A stretch of 64,000 bases of DNA from Corallococcus sp. EGB (GTDB lineage Bacteria; Myxococcota; Myxococcia; Myxococcales; Myxococcaceae): positions 2,170,001-2,234,000 of the forward strand of contig NZ_CP079946.1 in assembly GCF_019968905.1 (NCBI RefSeq). The letters are read 5' to 3'. Numbering within the stretch: the stretch's first letter is position 1; every line of letters starts with the position of its first letter. The translations under genes and the position numbers were made by a program. Shown piece by piece: positions 18,668 through 27,832 of this stretch. A model generated the notes under the pieces. That model was not told the DNA's origin, did no database searches, and saw only the letters and a list, made by a program, of their open reading frames with translations.

Positions 18668-19312
18668 ATGGGCAAACGTGAAAAGCCACTCGGAACGATC
18701 AGCTCAATCAATGCATTGCTTACGCTCGTTCTTCTGGACAGCGAGCAGATCTCCCAATGGGAACCCCTGGATGAAGAGCCAGAAGGCGACGACATCGGCG
18801 GGCACCCGCAGAAGGTCACCGAACTCCTTGAGGACGAAGACTTCGTCTCCGCGGAACTCGAGGTCGGCAATGGCAAGGCCCTCGTCCTCAGTCTCGAGGG
18901 CGTGACCGGCGAAGCTGAAATCCGGCGTCTCGAGGATGGAACTCTCGCGTTGATCGAACCGCCCCGAGACTGGTGGGACGATGAGGACAACTACGGAGGA
19001 CGGAAGGACGAGGTTGCACAACTCTTCACGGACGCCCTCAGCAGCACCCCGAAGGTCGGAAAAGAGAAGCGTGCGGGAACGATTCTCGTTTCGTCTGGAA
19101 AGCTGGTTGTTTTTGATTCGAACGAGAGCCTGGAATCCGCCTCGAAAGCCGCCAAGAAGACCACGAATGAAAAGGTCGTGGGCTTCGGTGAAAACGATGG
19201 CGGTGTCGTGCTCGGGCTTGCGCCCGGGCAATACGTCATCTGGCGGCGTGTGATTGAGCCCAAATGGGCGGACGACCAACGCCTCGTCATCGCCTATTTG
19301 CGCCGAGCTTGA
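18668..19312 (+). CDS. Hypothetical protein, candidate immunity-type protein
   Basis: A 214-residue soluble, acidic protein without a signal peptide. The C-terminal half (GTILVSSGKLVVFDSNESLE, then APGQYVIWRRVIEPKW) recalls small antitoxin or immunity proteins of polymorphic toxin loci, but I cannot assign a family with confidence. Base composition is clearly lower in G+C than its neighbours, which suggests recent acquisition. It lies downstream of GISG protein A, separated from it by IS3 and regulator scraps, and is convergent with the truncated paralogue. An orphan immunity gene is a fair guess only. Confidence 0.6.
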   Translation: MGKREKPLGTISSINALLTLVLLDSEQISQWEPLDEEPEGDDIGGHPQKVTELLEDEDFVSAELEVGNGKALVLSLEGVTGEAEIRRLEDGTLALIEPPRDWWDDEDNYGGRKDEVAQLFTDALSSTPKVGKEKRAGTILVSSGKLVVFDSNESLESASKAAKKTTNEKVVGFGENDGGVVLGLAPGQYVIWRRVIEPKWADDQRLVIAYLRRA

Positions 19313-19650
19313 GCTCAACCGAGGTTCGTTCGGCTCTGTGTGCGCAGAAGGCCTGAGAGCGAGAAGGCCCTGCCCGAGGGCATCGGTGGCGACCATGAGG
19401 CGTACGCTCGCCTCGCTCGGTGCGTACGGCCTCTCGCCAAGTCAGGCCCGGCGGGAGCTGATGCAGTCGACGCAGGTGGCCTGATTACGACCAACCTGGT
19501 GTCTCAACAATCCGGTGCGGTACTTCGCTCTCGGCCTCTCTCTCCCCAAAACGGGCGAAAGCGCGGTCCAGAAGGCCCAATCGGTGGCGGAGAAGAGGGG
19601 GCATCTCGGTCTGCGGAGCGGAGCGCTGAGCGCGCCCGCTGCAGCACCGT
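19313..19650. other. No supported gene
   Basis: Short open frames only. Nothing resembles a known protein or RNA. It leads into a run of hairpins between two convergent genes. Confidence 0.4.
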
Positions 19651-19757
19651 GAGCCAGAATCCCTTGTGATTCAGGGGCTCAAGCACGAAGGCCCCGCGAT
19701 GTTCATCGCGAGGCCCGTGCTAAACAAAAAAGGGCCCTACCGGTTGGTAGGGCCTTT
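19651..19757. terminator. Three consecutive hairpins, likely bidirectional terminator
   Basis: Three inverted repeats follow one another. The first is GAGCC...GAATC with its partner near 19651-19681. The second is GCACGAAGGCCCCGCGATG pairing with its complement up to 19721. The third is GGCCCTACC-GGTT-GGTAGGGCC at 19733-19754, preceded by six A and followed by TTT, so it can work in both directions. The stretch lies between the convergent gene at 18668 (plus) and the gene ending at 20002 (minus), as expected of a shared terminator. Confidence 0.7.
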
Positions 19758-19942
19758 CAAGTAGCTCCCCGAATGAAGCCCTGCGCGAACTCGTTCTCGG
19801 CGCTCTCTCCAGAGACTGCGACGGGAAACACGAGTCGGGGGCCACGAACTCTCGTATCCGGACCCCGATGGGCTGGCGGTCGGCAGGGCCGGCCTGGCGC
19901 TCCCTCCATCACGAGTGCTCAGCCTTTCACCTCAACGCGCTC

Positions 19943-19975
19943 ATGGCGCAGCGAGCGAATTTCGGGCAGGCACAG
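19943..19975 (+). repeat. Dispersed repeat, copy 2 (divergent)
   Basis: ATGGCGCAGCGAGCGAATTT followed by CGGGCAGGCACA matches the dispersed repeat seen at 6222, 21887 and 50709, with a few mismatches. It lies just downstream of the end of the GISG paralogue B. Confidence 0.45.
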
Positions 19976-20001
19976 GGGGTTGACGTCGCGGGGACGGGGG
20001 C

Positions 20002-21260
20002 TCAGGCGTGGAGCTTCTGCTGGAGCCAGGCGCCGATGCTGCTGAACTGCGCGGCGAGTTCCTCGCCCTTCAGGTCCCGCTTCTCCTTGAGGAACACGTC
20101 GCTCAGGGAGCCCTCGATGGAGACACCGCCGCTGGCGCGCCCCGCGTCCAGCGACAGCTTCCCGGTGAGGCCGGCCGTCGCCGCGAGCTCGCCCTCCACG
20201 GTGACGGGCACCTTCCCCAGCTTCTTCGCCAGCGGCCCGAAGTCACCGTTGGACAGGGCCTCGCGCGCCTTGGGGTCCGCCAACGCGGCTGCGACGTCCA
20301 CCGTCTTCCCCGTGAGCTTCAGCTTGCCGGACACGCCCGTGTCGCCCTTGAGGCTGGCCTCCGTCTGCGCACCTTCCGGCGTGGCCAGGCCCACGCCGCT
20401 CTTGCCGGAGACGCCCACCTCGGCGGAGAGCGTGGAGTCCACGAGGTTGACCTGGAGCCCGGAGGAGCGGCCCTGCAGCGCCGCCGCCAGGTCCAGCTTC
20501 CCGTCGACCTCGAACTTGCTCTGCATGGCGAGCGTGATGGAGCCCGTGCCCTCGACTTCCCTCGTGAAGCCGGTGCCGTTGACGACGGAGCCCTTGCCCT
20601 CGAACTGCCCGGACTGCTCCACGGTGATGGTAGGCTTCAGGCCGTTCTTGCCGAACTCGATGTCGACCTTCGTCTCGAGCTGCCCCTTCAACTCGCCCGC
20701 GAGCGAGACGTTGGGCAGCGGCAGGTCCCCCGCGAGCTTCCCGGCCAGGGTGCCCTTCACCGACAAGCCCTTCAGGTGGTCGCCGAGGAACTTCTGCGCG
20801 TCCGTGCCGACGTACGAGTCCAGCTTCCGGTTGGCGTCACCCGCCTTGTCGAAGAACTTGCCGAGGCCGTCGGCGCCCACCGCCTTGGCGGCGCCCGCCA
20901 GGAAGCCGGAGACCTTGTCGCCGACCTTGGCGCCGGCATCCACGGCGTAGCTCGCCGCGACGCCCAGCGCGGACTCGTTGCCGGCGGCCGCGATGATGCC
21001 CAGGCCGCGCAGGGCGTCCTCCTTGGGCTTGAACTCGAACTTCGGGGAGACGCCGGCCCCGAGCTCCGCGGAGCCATTCACGGCGCTGTTCGTACTCGGC
21101 TCGGCGGTGAGCTTCCCCTCGTTGAGGACGGTGACTTCGTAGGTGCCGTTGGGCCCCCGCTTCACCTCGACCTCACTGCCAATCTCGCCACCGGCCTTGA
21201 CCGGCGTGGCGCCCGCCTGGACCTTGCCGTTGGCGCTCAGCTTGAGGATCTCCAGTTGGC
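20002..21260 (-). pseudogene. GISG-family protein B, 5'-truncated
   Basis: About 400 codons of a GISG-family body without its start. Coding continues upstream of the in-frame GTG at 21165 (LEILKLSANGKVQAGATPVK) and ends only where regulator and transposon debris begins near 21260, so the GISG leader and Ala-rich helix have been lost. The first part repeats the family block seen in protein A (NGTYEVTVLNEG, then FKPKEDALRGLGIIAAAGNE). The rest is long beta-repeat sequence (SLAGELKGQLETKVDIEFGK, STLSAEVGVSGKSGVGLATP) ending in a helix, FSSIGAWLQQKLHA. No catalytic domain is seen. A shortened product from the GTG is conceivable, but the truncation makes normal function doubtful. Confidence 0.7.
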
Positions 21261-21324
21261 TACCAACCCATCCACGGAATTGGTCGGGATGGCTTGGTCC
21301 TATGACCGGGTGAAGTGGACGCGC

Positions 21325-21530
21325 TCACGGAGCGGATGTCTTCACGGGCGCCCTGGCCTTGCGGAAGGCCGAGGGGGTCTGGCCGAAGTGCCGATGGAAC
21401 GCGCGGTTCAGTCCGGACTGACTCACGAACCCCGCCGCATGGGCGATTTCGCCAATGGAGTCCTCTCCGTCGCGCAGGCGCTGCGCGACCAGGCCCAGCC
21501 GGAGGTTCAGGAGGTACGGCATCGCTCGCC
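21325..21530 (-). pseudogene. AraC-family regulator, C-terminal fragment
   Basis: The minus strand encodes MPYLLNLRLGLVAQRLRDGE, then IGEIAHAAGFVSQSGLNRAF and HRHFGQTPSAFRKAR. This is the second helix-turn-helix of an AraC regulator with its usual C-terminal signature. The sensor domain and the first helix-turn-helix are missing. It is joined directly to an IS3 transposase piece upstream. Confidence 0.75.
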
Positions 21531-21800
21531 CAGGTGCGATTGGGGTCGCGGGGAAGGAAGTCCCGGGACAGCACGTTGGGGGCAGTCGGATGGGCGTGGC
21601 CGCTGTCGGTGGTCCGCACGAAGGGGCGCTTTGGGCGGGCCGCCAGGCCCTCCTGGCGCATGAGACGAGCAACTCGCTTCGCGGAGACGCGGAGGCCCCG
21701 CGCGCGCAGCTCGGCATGGACACGGGGGTTGCCGTAAGTACCTCGGCTTTGCTGGTGAATGGCCTCCACTTCCAGCAGGAACCCAACCCTCAATGTTGCC
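21531..21800 (-). mobile_element. IS3-family OrfB relic, N-terminal part
   Basis: The frame encodes EAIHQQSRGTYGNPRVHAEL, KRVARLMRQEGLAARPKR and TAPNVLSRDFLPRDPNRTWA, the HTH_21 part of IS3 OrfB up to just before the catalytic core. The DDE domain is replaced by the AraC fragment. A similar truncated copy lies at 24423-24960. Confidence 0.8.
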
Positions 21801-21886
21801 CTGCGCCGTTGGCGACCCCCGCCTACGCCTCGTCGGCGCAGGAACTCAACAGTTCCGCGCGCCGCGCACGTGCCTTGATGCCCCTG

Positions 21887-21916
21887 TGACACAGCGACCG
21901 AATTTGGAGCAGGTCA
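21887..21916 (+). repeat. Dispersed repeat, copy 3
   Basis: TGACACAGCGACCGAATTTG followed by GAGCAGGTCA matches the copy at 50709. The similarity also covers the preceding GCCTTGATG, making about 45 bases in common. It abuts the IS3 relic. Confidence 0.55.
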
Positions 21917-22000
21917 GCCGCTCGCGTCTCGAGGCGCGGTAGGTGGGGACGGCCACCCTGCCGCCCCGACACGAGAGGCTGGAACCCGGCGAGGGGTGAC

Positions 22001-22200
22001 ATGACGGCTTCGGAGAGGGGGGACGACTCGACGCGGTACTTCATCGTTGGCAGCCGCACCGTGAAGTGAGTGCCGCTCGAAGACGAGGGCCTACAGATCC
22101 TCAAGCTGGACTGGGACACGGGCCTGTTCATCCCCGGGGTGGACTCCATGCACAAGTGTCTGTGGGCAGACGACTCAGAGAGAGTGTTGGCATGTCCCGA
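22001..22200 (+). pseudogene. Unknown protein remnant with in-frame stop
   Basis: A frame from the ATG at 22001 reads STRYFIVGSRTVK, a TGA at 22067-22069, and then VPLEDEGLQILKLDWDTGLF and IPGVDSMHKCLWADD in the same frame. Continuity across the stop suggests a former gene of unknown type. It lies next to the GISG debris and could be an old companion gene, but nothing proves this. Confidence 0.35.
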
Positions 22201-22279
22201 GGCCGCCTCCCCATTGCTCCACCTCCCCGTCTTCGCCGCTACAGGAACCCGGTGGGCCGTACGCGCCGCGCTCGCGCGC

Positions 22280-22640
22280 CTTGACGCAACTGCTTGGCAA
22301 TGGCCGGGACCTCTCCGAACGGCTCTTCACCCATGATGCGGGGCCGTTCGGGCTGCTCCTGCTGTTGCTCAAATCCCTGGCCTCGTTGCTTGTGCCTGGG
22401 AAGTGGCACTCCCGGAGGGCTCTTCACCCCGTCCCTGCCGCTGGGGCCTGGCTGGGCGGCGTGCTGGGGAGACCAGGGCGCTCCTCCGGCCCGGGTTGCC
22501 TCCGTTCATCGCACCGCTTCTGCTCGCGGTGATCACCGCGACGCTGGTCTCGCGCTCCCTCTACGAGGCGCGACTGAGCGATGCGGAGGTCCAGGCCCGG
22601 CTGGTGGCGCGCGAACTCACCCCCCGTGAGCCGACGTGTG
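22280..22640 (+). pseudogene. CLC chloride channel, C-terminal remnant
   Basis: Pieces in three plus-strand frames line up with the end of a ClC-type channel: QLLGNGRDLSERLFTHDAGP with GLLLLLLKSLASLL, then LGSGTPGGLFTPSLPLG (the conserved GSGxxGGxFxPSL selectivity segment), then GAWLGGVLG, then PPFIAPLLLAVITATLVSRS with LYEARL. At least two frameshifts and one deletion separate them, and everything before this is absent. Confidence 0.75.
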
Positions 22641-22679
22641 CCCCCGCGTCTCCCGGCCCAGGGCGGCGGATCGGAGGTG

Positions 22680-24080
22680 TCAGGGGTTCAATTCCAGGAG
22701 GAACAGGTCTCGGACGCCCGAGGGGACGAGCGTCGTGGGACCGACGTCCAGCGGAGCGACGAAGCCGCTCATGAACGCCGCGGACCCCTGCTCGGTCACG
22801 GACACGCGGAAGCGCTCGTAGAAGGTCGACACGCCCGTGGGATGCGCCATGGGGAAGCCTCGCGTCCAGCGCGGCGTGCCTTTGACGCGGTCGAACTTCA
22901 CGGCGAAGAGGTTGGTGTCACTCCCAGGCACGCCCGCCACGGGTCCCAGGCCCAGGTCATCTCCGTCCTCGTACCTGCCCACGGCGACCAGGTCGTCGCG
23001 GTGGTCCAGGGCCACGTCCAGCACCTCCCGGCCAAGCTGCTTCGCCCAGCGCTCCTCGTTCGCACGGGTGAGCGCGATGATGAAGCCATCCTCCGAGTGC
23101 CTCGGGAGGAACGTCCGCCCGTGGAAGGTGAGGGGTTCCGAGAAGCTGCCGGTGAGCACCACGCGGTTGCCGTGCACGCCCACGCGGTGCCCATAGCCGA
23201 AGCGGGTGTCCAGCCGCCGTTGCCACAGCCGCGTCCCCGTGGGGGAGAACTTGTTCACGAATGGGATGTACTCTACCGGTGGATAGAAGTCGGTGACGAT
23301 GGTTCCAGCCATGTAGAGGTTGTCGTCCTCGTCCAAGGCGACGCCGCCCGCGTCGCCGAAGTAGGGCTCTTCGATGTAGCTCCACTGGTAGTTTCCCAGC
23401 GGGGACAGCTTGAGGAGGACCGGGCCGAAGTCGGCCGCGATGGTTCCCCCATCGAGATAGAGGGCGCCGTACAGCAGTCCGGCGATGACGATGTTGCCGT
23501 GGCTGTCCGTCAGCATCTTCCGTGCGGCGAAGCTGCTGAAGTACTCCAGGGGAAAGGCCCGCGACCAGATGTGGCGCCCGCTGGCGTCGAACTCGGCCAG
23601 GAAGACACCGGCCAGGAATTCTCCCACCGTGAGCGGGCCACCGCCCAGGTCGACGCTCCCATTGAACATGCCCGTGATGATCACATGCCGCGCCCGGTTG
23701 GTGGTGACCGCGGTCACCCGCGCGGGCACGGTCCGGGTCCAGGCGCGCTGCCCATCGGGGCGGTACTTCGTGAGGATGGAGGCTGGTGTCGCGGACGTGC
23801 CAAGCGTGCCCTGCGAATCCGACAGCTGGGTCTTGAAGTTCGCGGCGACGAAGAGGTTTCCGTCTCCATCATGTTCCACGCTGACGGCGGCTTCCTCACT
23901 GGGCCCCGTGAGCCGCTGCGCCCGCAGGGTTCCGCCGGACAGGGCCTGGGATGTGGCTGTCTGTCCTTTCACCCGTCCGGACGCGCCCGGCACCGCGTCC
24001 GAGGCGCCTTCGCTTCCTGCGCCACACCCCGCCCCCCACACCGTGAGCACCGCGAGACACCACACCCAGGTTCTTCGCAT
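22680..24080 (-). CDS. Beta-propeller lipoprotein (SBBP-like repeats)
   Basis: A 466-residue lipoprotein. The signal MRRTWVWCLAVLTVWGAGCG ends in a lipobox (GAGC). The mature part has six to eight repeats of 45-60 residues of the type DGNLFVAANF...YRPDGQRAWTRTV, DSHGNIVIAGLLYG...KLSPLGNYQWSY and DEDDNLYMAGTI, resembling the SBBP/NHL-like propeller of myxobacterial exported proteins. It probably sits at the outer membrane and binds an unknown partner. I choose the ATG at 24080, preceded by GGAGAAAG, instead of the upstream in-frame codon. It has no operon partner. Confidence 0.8.
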   Translation of the reverse strand: MRRTWVWCLAVLTVWGAGCGAGSEGASDAVPGASGRVKGQTATSQALSGGTLRAQRLTGPSEEAAVSVEHDGDGNLFVAANFKTQLSDSQGTLGTSATPASILTKYRPDGQRAWTRTVPARVTAVTTNRARHVIITGMFNGSVDLGGGPLTVGEFLAGVFLAEFDASGRHIWSRAFPLEYFSSFAARKMLTDSHGNIVIAGLLYGALYLDGGTIAADFGPVLLKLSPLGNYQWSYIEEPYFGDAGGVALDEDDNLYMAGTIVTDFYPPVEYIPFVNKFSPTGTRLWQRRLDTRFGYGHRVGVHGNRVVLTGSFSEPLTFHGRTFLPRHSEDGFIIALTRANEERWAKQLGREVLDVALDHRDDLVAVGRYEDGDDLGLGPVAGVPGSDTNLFAVKFDRVKGTPRWTRGFPMAHPTGVSTFYERFRVSVTEQGSAAFMSGFVAPLDVGPTTLVPSGVRDLFLLELNP

Positions 24081-24422
24081 GTCTTTCTCCCCAGAGTCCT
24101 GCGGCCGTGAGGCCGGGGCTCCGTGAAGCACGACCCTGAGGGAACGGCGGGCGCCACGATAGAGGCCCTCAGGTGCCAGGGGCCTGCGGTGTTCCGTGCG
24201 GAGTGGATGGCCGGCCGGTCAGTCCGCCGTGACACCCATTCCCCCTTCGCTTCGTGAGCGATGGTCCAGGTTGACCGTTCCTTCAGGGCGCCTCTGCTCG
24301 CGCTTGTGTTCATGAGACAGGACGGTGTCCCCACCCCCTGAGCGCTTACGGCCTCGTCCTCCTGTGTCGTCGCGGTGTAGGCGGCATCAGTGCTCTTCGG
24401 CTTGTCCGTGGTGATGGTGCCG
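24081..24422. other. No supported gene
   Basis: Upstream region of the propeller lipoprotein followed by IS3 debris. No promoter motif or small gene is evident. Confidence 0.4.
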
Positions 24423-24943
24423 TCATGATGGCGTGGGCCCAGCACCCGGCAGGTTCACCCGGTGCGACAATGATGTCGCCGACCCAGGCTCGCTCGGGCT
24501 GGCCTGGCTGGAAGTTGCTCTCCGCTGCAGTCGGAGCCACGGGGGGCGGTGCGCGGAGTCGGTGGTCCGCACGGAGCGACGCCGGGCACGAGCGCGCAAG
24601 CCAGCCTGGAGCATCAGCCGAGCCATGTGCTTGCGTGCCACCCGCCGGTCGCGCGCCTTGAGCTCCGCATGAATATGCGGTGCACCGTGCGTGCCCCGGC
24701 TCTCCTGGTGCACGGCCCGCACCTCGACGCAGAGGGCAGGGTCGCTCTTCGTGCGTTCGGATTGCTCATGACGCTTTACCCAGGCGCAGTAGCCACTGCG
24801 CGAGATGCCCAGGTGACGGCAGAGCGTGGCGACTGGAAAGAGAGCCTTCTTCGCGTCGATGAAGGCGAACTTCACTTCATCTCCTTCGCGAAGATGGCCA
24901 CCCCATTTCTTGATATCTCCCGCTCCAGTCGCAGCCGACGCGT
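24423..24943 (-). mobile_element. IS3-family relic (end of OrfA and first half of OrfB)
   Basis: The frame contains IKKWGGHLREGDEVKFAFID, CRHLGISRSGYCAWVKRHE and ESRGTHGAPHIHAELKARD, followed by RLMLQAGLRARARRRSVRTT. This is the OrfA/OrfB junction and HTH_21 region of an IS3 element. The catalytic core and both inverted repeats are missing. Its coding frame runs on past 24943 and overlaps the end of the LysR gene, so the last residues of that regulator may derive from the element. Confidence 0.8.
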
Positions 24944-25900
24944 TCAACTCTTTTTTGGGCGCCGCGGGTCTTTCGCGTGCGCGACACCTGCCTCTCCACA
25001 TTGGCGGGTGGGGAGCCCCGTTTCGACGATGAAGTCAATGAGCGTGCGCACGGCGAGCGGCATCAGCTCGCGCTCGTGGTAGACAACCGAGAGGAGCGTC
25101 TGCGCGCCGATTTGCGTCGCGAGAACCCGCGCCAGCGCGCCGGAGGCAACCTCTGCCTGCGCCAGGAAATCAGGGAGCAGCGCGATGCCAAGGCTGGCGC
25201 GTGCAGCGCCGAGCAGCACGAACATGTCGTTGGAAGTCATGCGCGGATGAATGCGGACGCTACCCCCCTTGAGGCGCGGCCAGCTCAGCGAGGGGGCTTC
25301 TCCGCGCACGAACGGACTCAAGCAAGCGTGCCTGCGCAGGTCCGTAGCGCGCTTGGGAGTTCCTGCTCTTGCCAGATACGCAGGCGTCGCCACGCAGACC
25401 AGCGTGCTCGTACCCAACGTGCGTGACACCAGGTTGAGCGGCGCCGACGCAACGGGACCAGAGCGCAGCGCGAGGTCAAATCCGCCGTGAATCAAATCGA
25501 CGTTCGCATTGTTGGAGTCCACCTCCAATACAACATCAGGATGGCGCAACGAGAATTGACCGAAGAGCTCCCCCAGGGAGTCGGGGGCTCCGGTAGGAAC
25601 TGAGATGCGCACCCGGCCCTCTACCTTGCCACTCGGGCGCTGCACGGTGGCGCGCGCACGCTCGAGTGCTTCGACTGAGTGGCGCGCGTGCTGGTAAAAC
25701 TCGGCGCCCGCGTCGGTGAGCGCCTGCCTTCGCGTCGTGCGTTTGAGGAGGCGTATGCCGAGGCGCTCTTCGAGCCGCTGCAAGCGCCGTCCAACGGTCG
25801 AGCGTGGCAGGCGCAGCTCTTTCGCGGCGCGTGAGAGCGAGCGCGTGTCGACCACGCGCACGAAGGCGATCAGCTCGGCTGTTTCCGGTAAGTCGTCCAT
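24944..25900 (-). CDS. LysR-family transcriptional regulator
   Basis: A full-length LysR regulator (318 residues). The N-terminal winged helix-turn-helix reads FVRVVDTRSLSRAAKELRLP then STVGRRLQRLEERLG. The effector domain is typical: VRISVPTGAPDSLG, then DLALRSGPVASAPLNLVSRT, then VCVATPAYLARAGTP. It is divergent, 76 bases away, from a DoxX-type membrane protein gene, the likely target. The tail after LIDFIVETGLPTRQ is unusually basic and may come from the adjoining IS3 relic. An in-frame ATG 24 bases upstream is an alternative start; neither has a strong ribosome binding site. Confidence 0.85.
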   Translation of the reverse strand: MDDLPETAELIAFVRVVDTRSLSRAAKELRLPRSTVGRRLQRLEERLGIRLLKRTTRRQALTDAGAEFYQHARHSVEALERARATVQRPSGKVEGRVRISVPTGAPDSLGELFGQFSLRHPDVVLEVDSNNANVDLIHGGFDLALRSGPVASAPLNLVSRTLGTSTLVCVATPAYLARAGTPKRATDLRRHACLSPFVRGEAPSLSWPRLKGGSVRIHPRMTSNDMFVLLGAARASLGIALLPDFLAQAEVASGALARVLATQIGAQTLLSVVYHERELMPLAVRTLIDFIVETGLPTRQCGEAGVAHAKDPRRPKKS

Positions 25901-25976
25901 TTGGAGCAAATCGTAGCCAATCATTCCAATTTTTGCATAGTTGTCTCAGGTCGGCGCGAAGGCGTAGGCAGGGGCC

Positions 25977-26354
25977 ATGAGAACGAAACTCCTGTACTGG
26001 ATACCTACCGGCTTGCTGGCGGCGATGTTCCTGATGTCCGGCACCTTCAACGTCACTCACCAGCCCAACGTGATGCAGATCCTGGCGCGTCTGGGCTACC
26101 CCAGCTACCTGGCCACGATCCTTGGAGTTTGGAAGCTGCTCGCCGCAGTCACCTTGGTGTTCGGCTCGCGTTGGCCGCGCTTGAAGGAATGGGCGTTTGC
26201 AGGCCTATTCTTCGATCTCAGCGGTGCGATCATCTCTCACGTAGCCTCCCGTGACACCATCGTCAGTAGTCTGCCCGCTGGCGTACTGCTCGTGCTGACT
26301 GGCACTACCTACGCGGCGCAGCGACGGTTCGGCCCTGCCGGCTCGGTCTTGTGA
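25977..26354 (+). CDS. DoxX-like membrane protein
   Basis: A 125-residue protein with four transmembrane helices, matching the DoxX_2 group: WIPTGLLAAMFLMSGTFNVT, LARLGYPSYLATILGVWKLL and WAFAGLFFDLSGAIISH. Family members occur next to LysR, AraC or TetR regulators and are often linked to quinone or thiol stress, but activity is undefined. It is divergent from the LysR gene at 24944-25900, which probably controls it. Confidence 0.85.
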   Translation: MRTKLLYWIPTGLLAAMFLMSGTFNVTHQPNVMQILARLGYPSYLATILGVWKLLAAVTLVFGSRWPRLKEWAFAGLFFDLSGAIISHVASRDTIVSSLPAGVLLVLTGTTYAAQRRFGPAGSVL

Positions 26355-26424
26355 AGACGGCGGATTCAAGCGGTCGTCGCAACGCCTCTTGGTTGAAGTG
26401 AACGGAGATGAGTGTTCAGCACCT

Positions 26425-27182
26425 CGGACGGTGGCGAGCTCTTCACGGGAGTACCGGGAGAGGTCCGTCCCTTTTGGAACGTACTGGCGAAGCAGGCCAT
26501 TGGTGTTCTCGTTCGTGCCCCGGTGCCATGGACTGCGTGGGTCACAGAAGATGGCCTCGTGGGAGAGCCTCATCGAGGCATCTGCTGGGAAGTCCACCTG
26601 AAGCCTGTTGGCAATCTGCTCGGGACTCCAGGAGGTCGCCCAACGTCGGTCTTTTCGAGGGCCCTGGCGGCGCCCCTTCCAACGCACTTCTGGGCCAGGC
26701 ACGCTTGTCCCATCATCCGTGGTGAGCGTCCCCGCCAGGCGCTCCTGCACATAGCGCCGCAGCACGTTGTTCGCGGCCAGCTTCGCGACCTTCGGGCGCT
26801 GAGCGCGTCGGTCCGCATGCCACTGGGCCGTTGTTGCTCGATACTCCAAGCCCCCACCACGGGTCGCGGCATTGCGGCGCAACTCCCGCGAGAGGGTCGA
26901 GGCAGAACGTCGAAGCCGACGCGCAATCGCACGAACTCCGAGGTGCTGGGCGTGGAGAATCGCGACTTCTTCTCGCTCGGCGAACGAGAGGTACCGCCCC
27001 GTCAACGGGGCCAGCTTGCAGGAGGGCATTCCGCCACCCTCGCGAAACCACCTGCATCCCACCACCGGCGACACGCCAGCCGCTCTGCCGGCATCTTCGC
27101 TCGACAGCCCCTGGGCGATCGCCCCCCAGAAACGTTGCCGGTGCTCACGCCGTCCCACGGAGGGACGACCGGGCGACGACAT
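26425..27182 (-). pseudogene. IS30-family transposase with catalytic core deleted
   Basis: The frame begins MSSPGRPSVGRREHRQRFWG and shows the IS30 helix-turn-helix part (YLSFAEREEVAILHAQHLGV, IARRLRRSASTLSRELRRN) and WSPEQIANRLQVDFP. It then jumps from MRLSHEAIF straight to CDPRSPWHRGTNENTNGLLR. In intact IS30 transposases about 130 residues with two of the three catalytic acids lie between these points. The end after SREELATV is also lost. The deletion kept the reading frame, so an inactive DNA-binding protein might still be made. Confidence 0.85.
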
Positions 27183-27832
27183 AGGAGGGCGGCCAGCTCT
27201 GGCTGAGCGTCGACGATTCTTTGCACCCATCGCAACTCCTCGGCATCGAGTGTTGCGACGACCGCTTGAATCCGCCCCTGCGTGCCCGGGGCCGTCACCC
27301 CGAGCGCTGGAGCCGTGACCCCCGCGACTGGACGCCAACAGGCCCCGTGCGTCTCGGCCCCGCGCCGAACCTCGTCCCGGCAGTGCAGGAGATGAAGCAC
27401 ATCGGCTGAACCCTCTCATGCGACAACTACCTTGACGCTCACCGAATCCGATGCGCCTTCGCCTGACGTCTAACTTCGCGCTCGCAGGCCCTGTCACCGG
27501 CTTCTTGCTTTGTGAGGATGGCGACACTTGGGGGAGGCGGCCTCGTGAGTCCAATGCGCGGGAATGGTTCCAGTCAGGCCGTCCCGTTGCAAATCCTCTT
27601 TAAATTCTGCCGTGGGCGGGACTGCGACCCGGGCCGATGTCATGGGAGGGATTGCAATCAATTCGGGAGGTTGGTCGTCCCTCCACCTGCTTGCCCGGCC
27701 ACCGACTTGGGTGGGCATGGTCAGATAGGCATCACGCGGAAAGTAGTTGGAGTTCAGGAGGAAATGGCCGGGACTGATTCGATCCCCCTTCCGATAATCC
27801 ATGAGAATTCGCTTCCAAAAAGGGGATGTTCA
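27183..27832. other. No intact gene; leader of the GISG nuclease gene
   Basis: A minus-strand scrap, RIQAVVATLDAEELRWVQRI followed by VDAQPELAAL, near 27230-27330 looks like real former coding sequence but is unrecognised. The rest is the upstream region of the GISG nuclease protein. The frame of that protein is open from 27512, but the first 107 codons have no coding character. Confidence 0.4.

Noticed and set aside
19600..19700. Possible tRNA near the hairpins
   Set aside because: No T-arm GTTCGANTC, no anticodon arm and no acceptor pairing could be made on either strand.
22680..24110. Long plus-strand frame opposite the propeller lipoprotein
   Set aside because: It is low-complexity His/Arg/Gly shadow sequence; the minus strand has a signal peptide and clear repeats.
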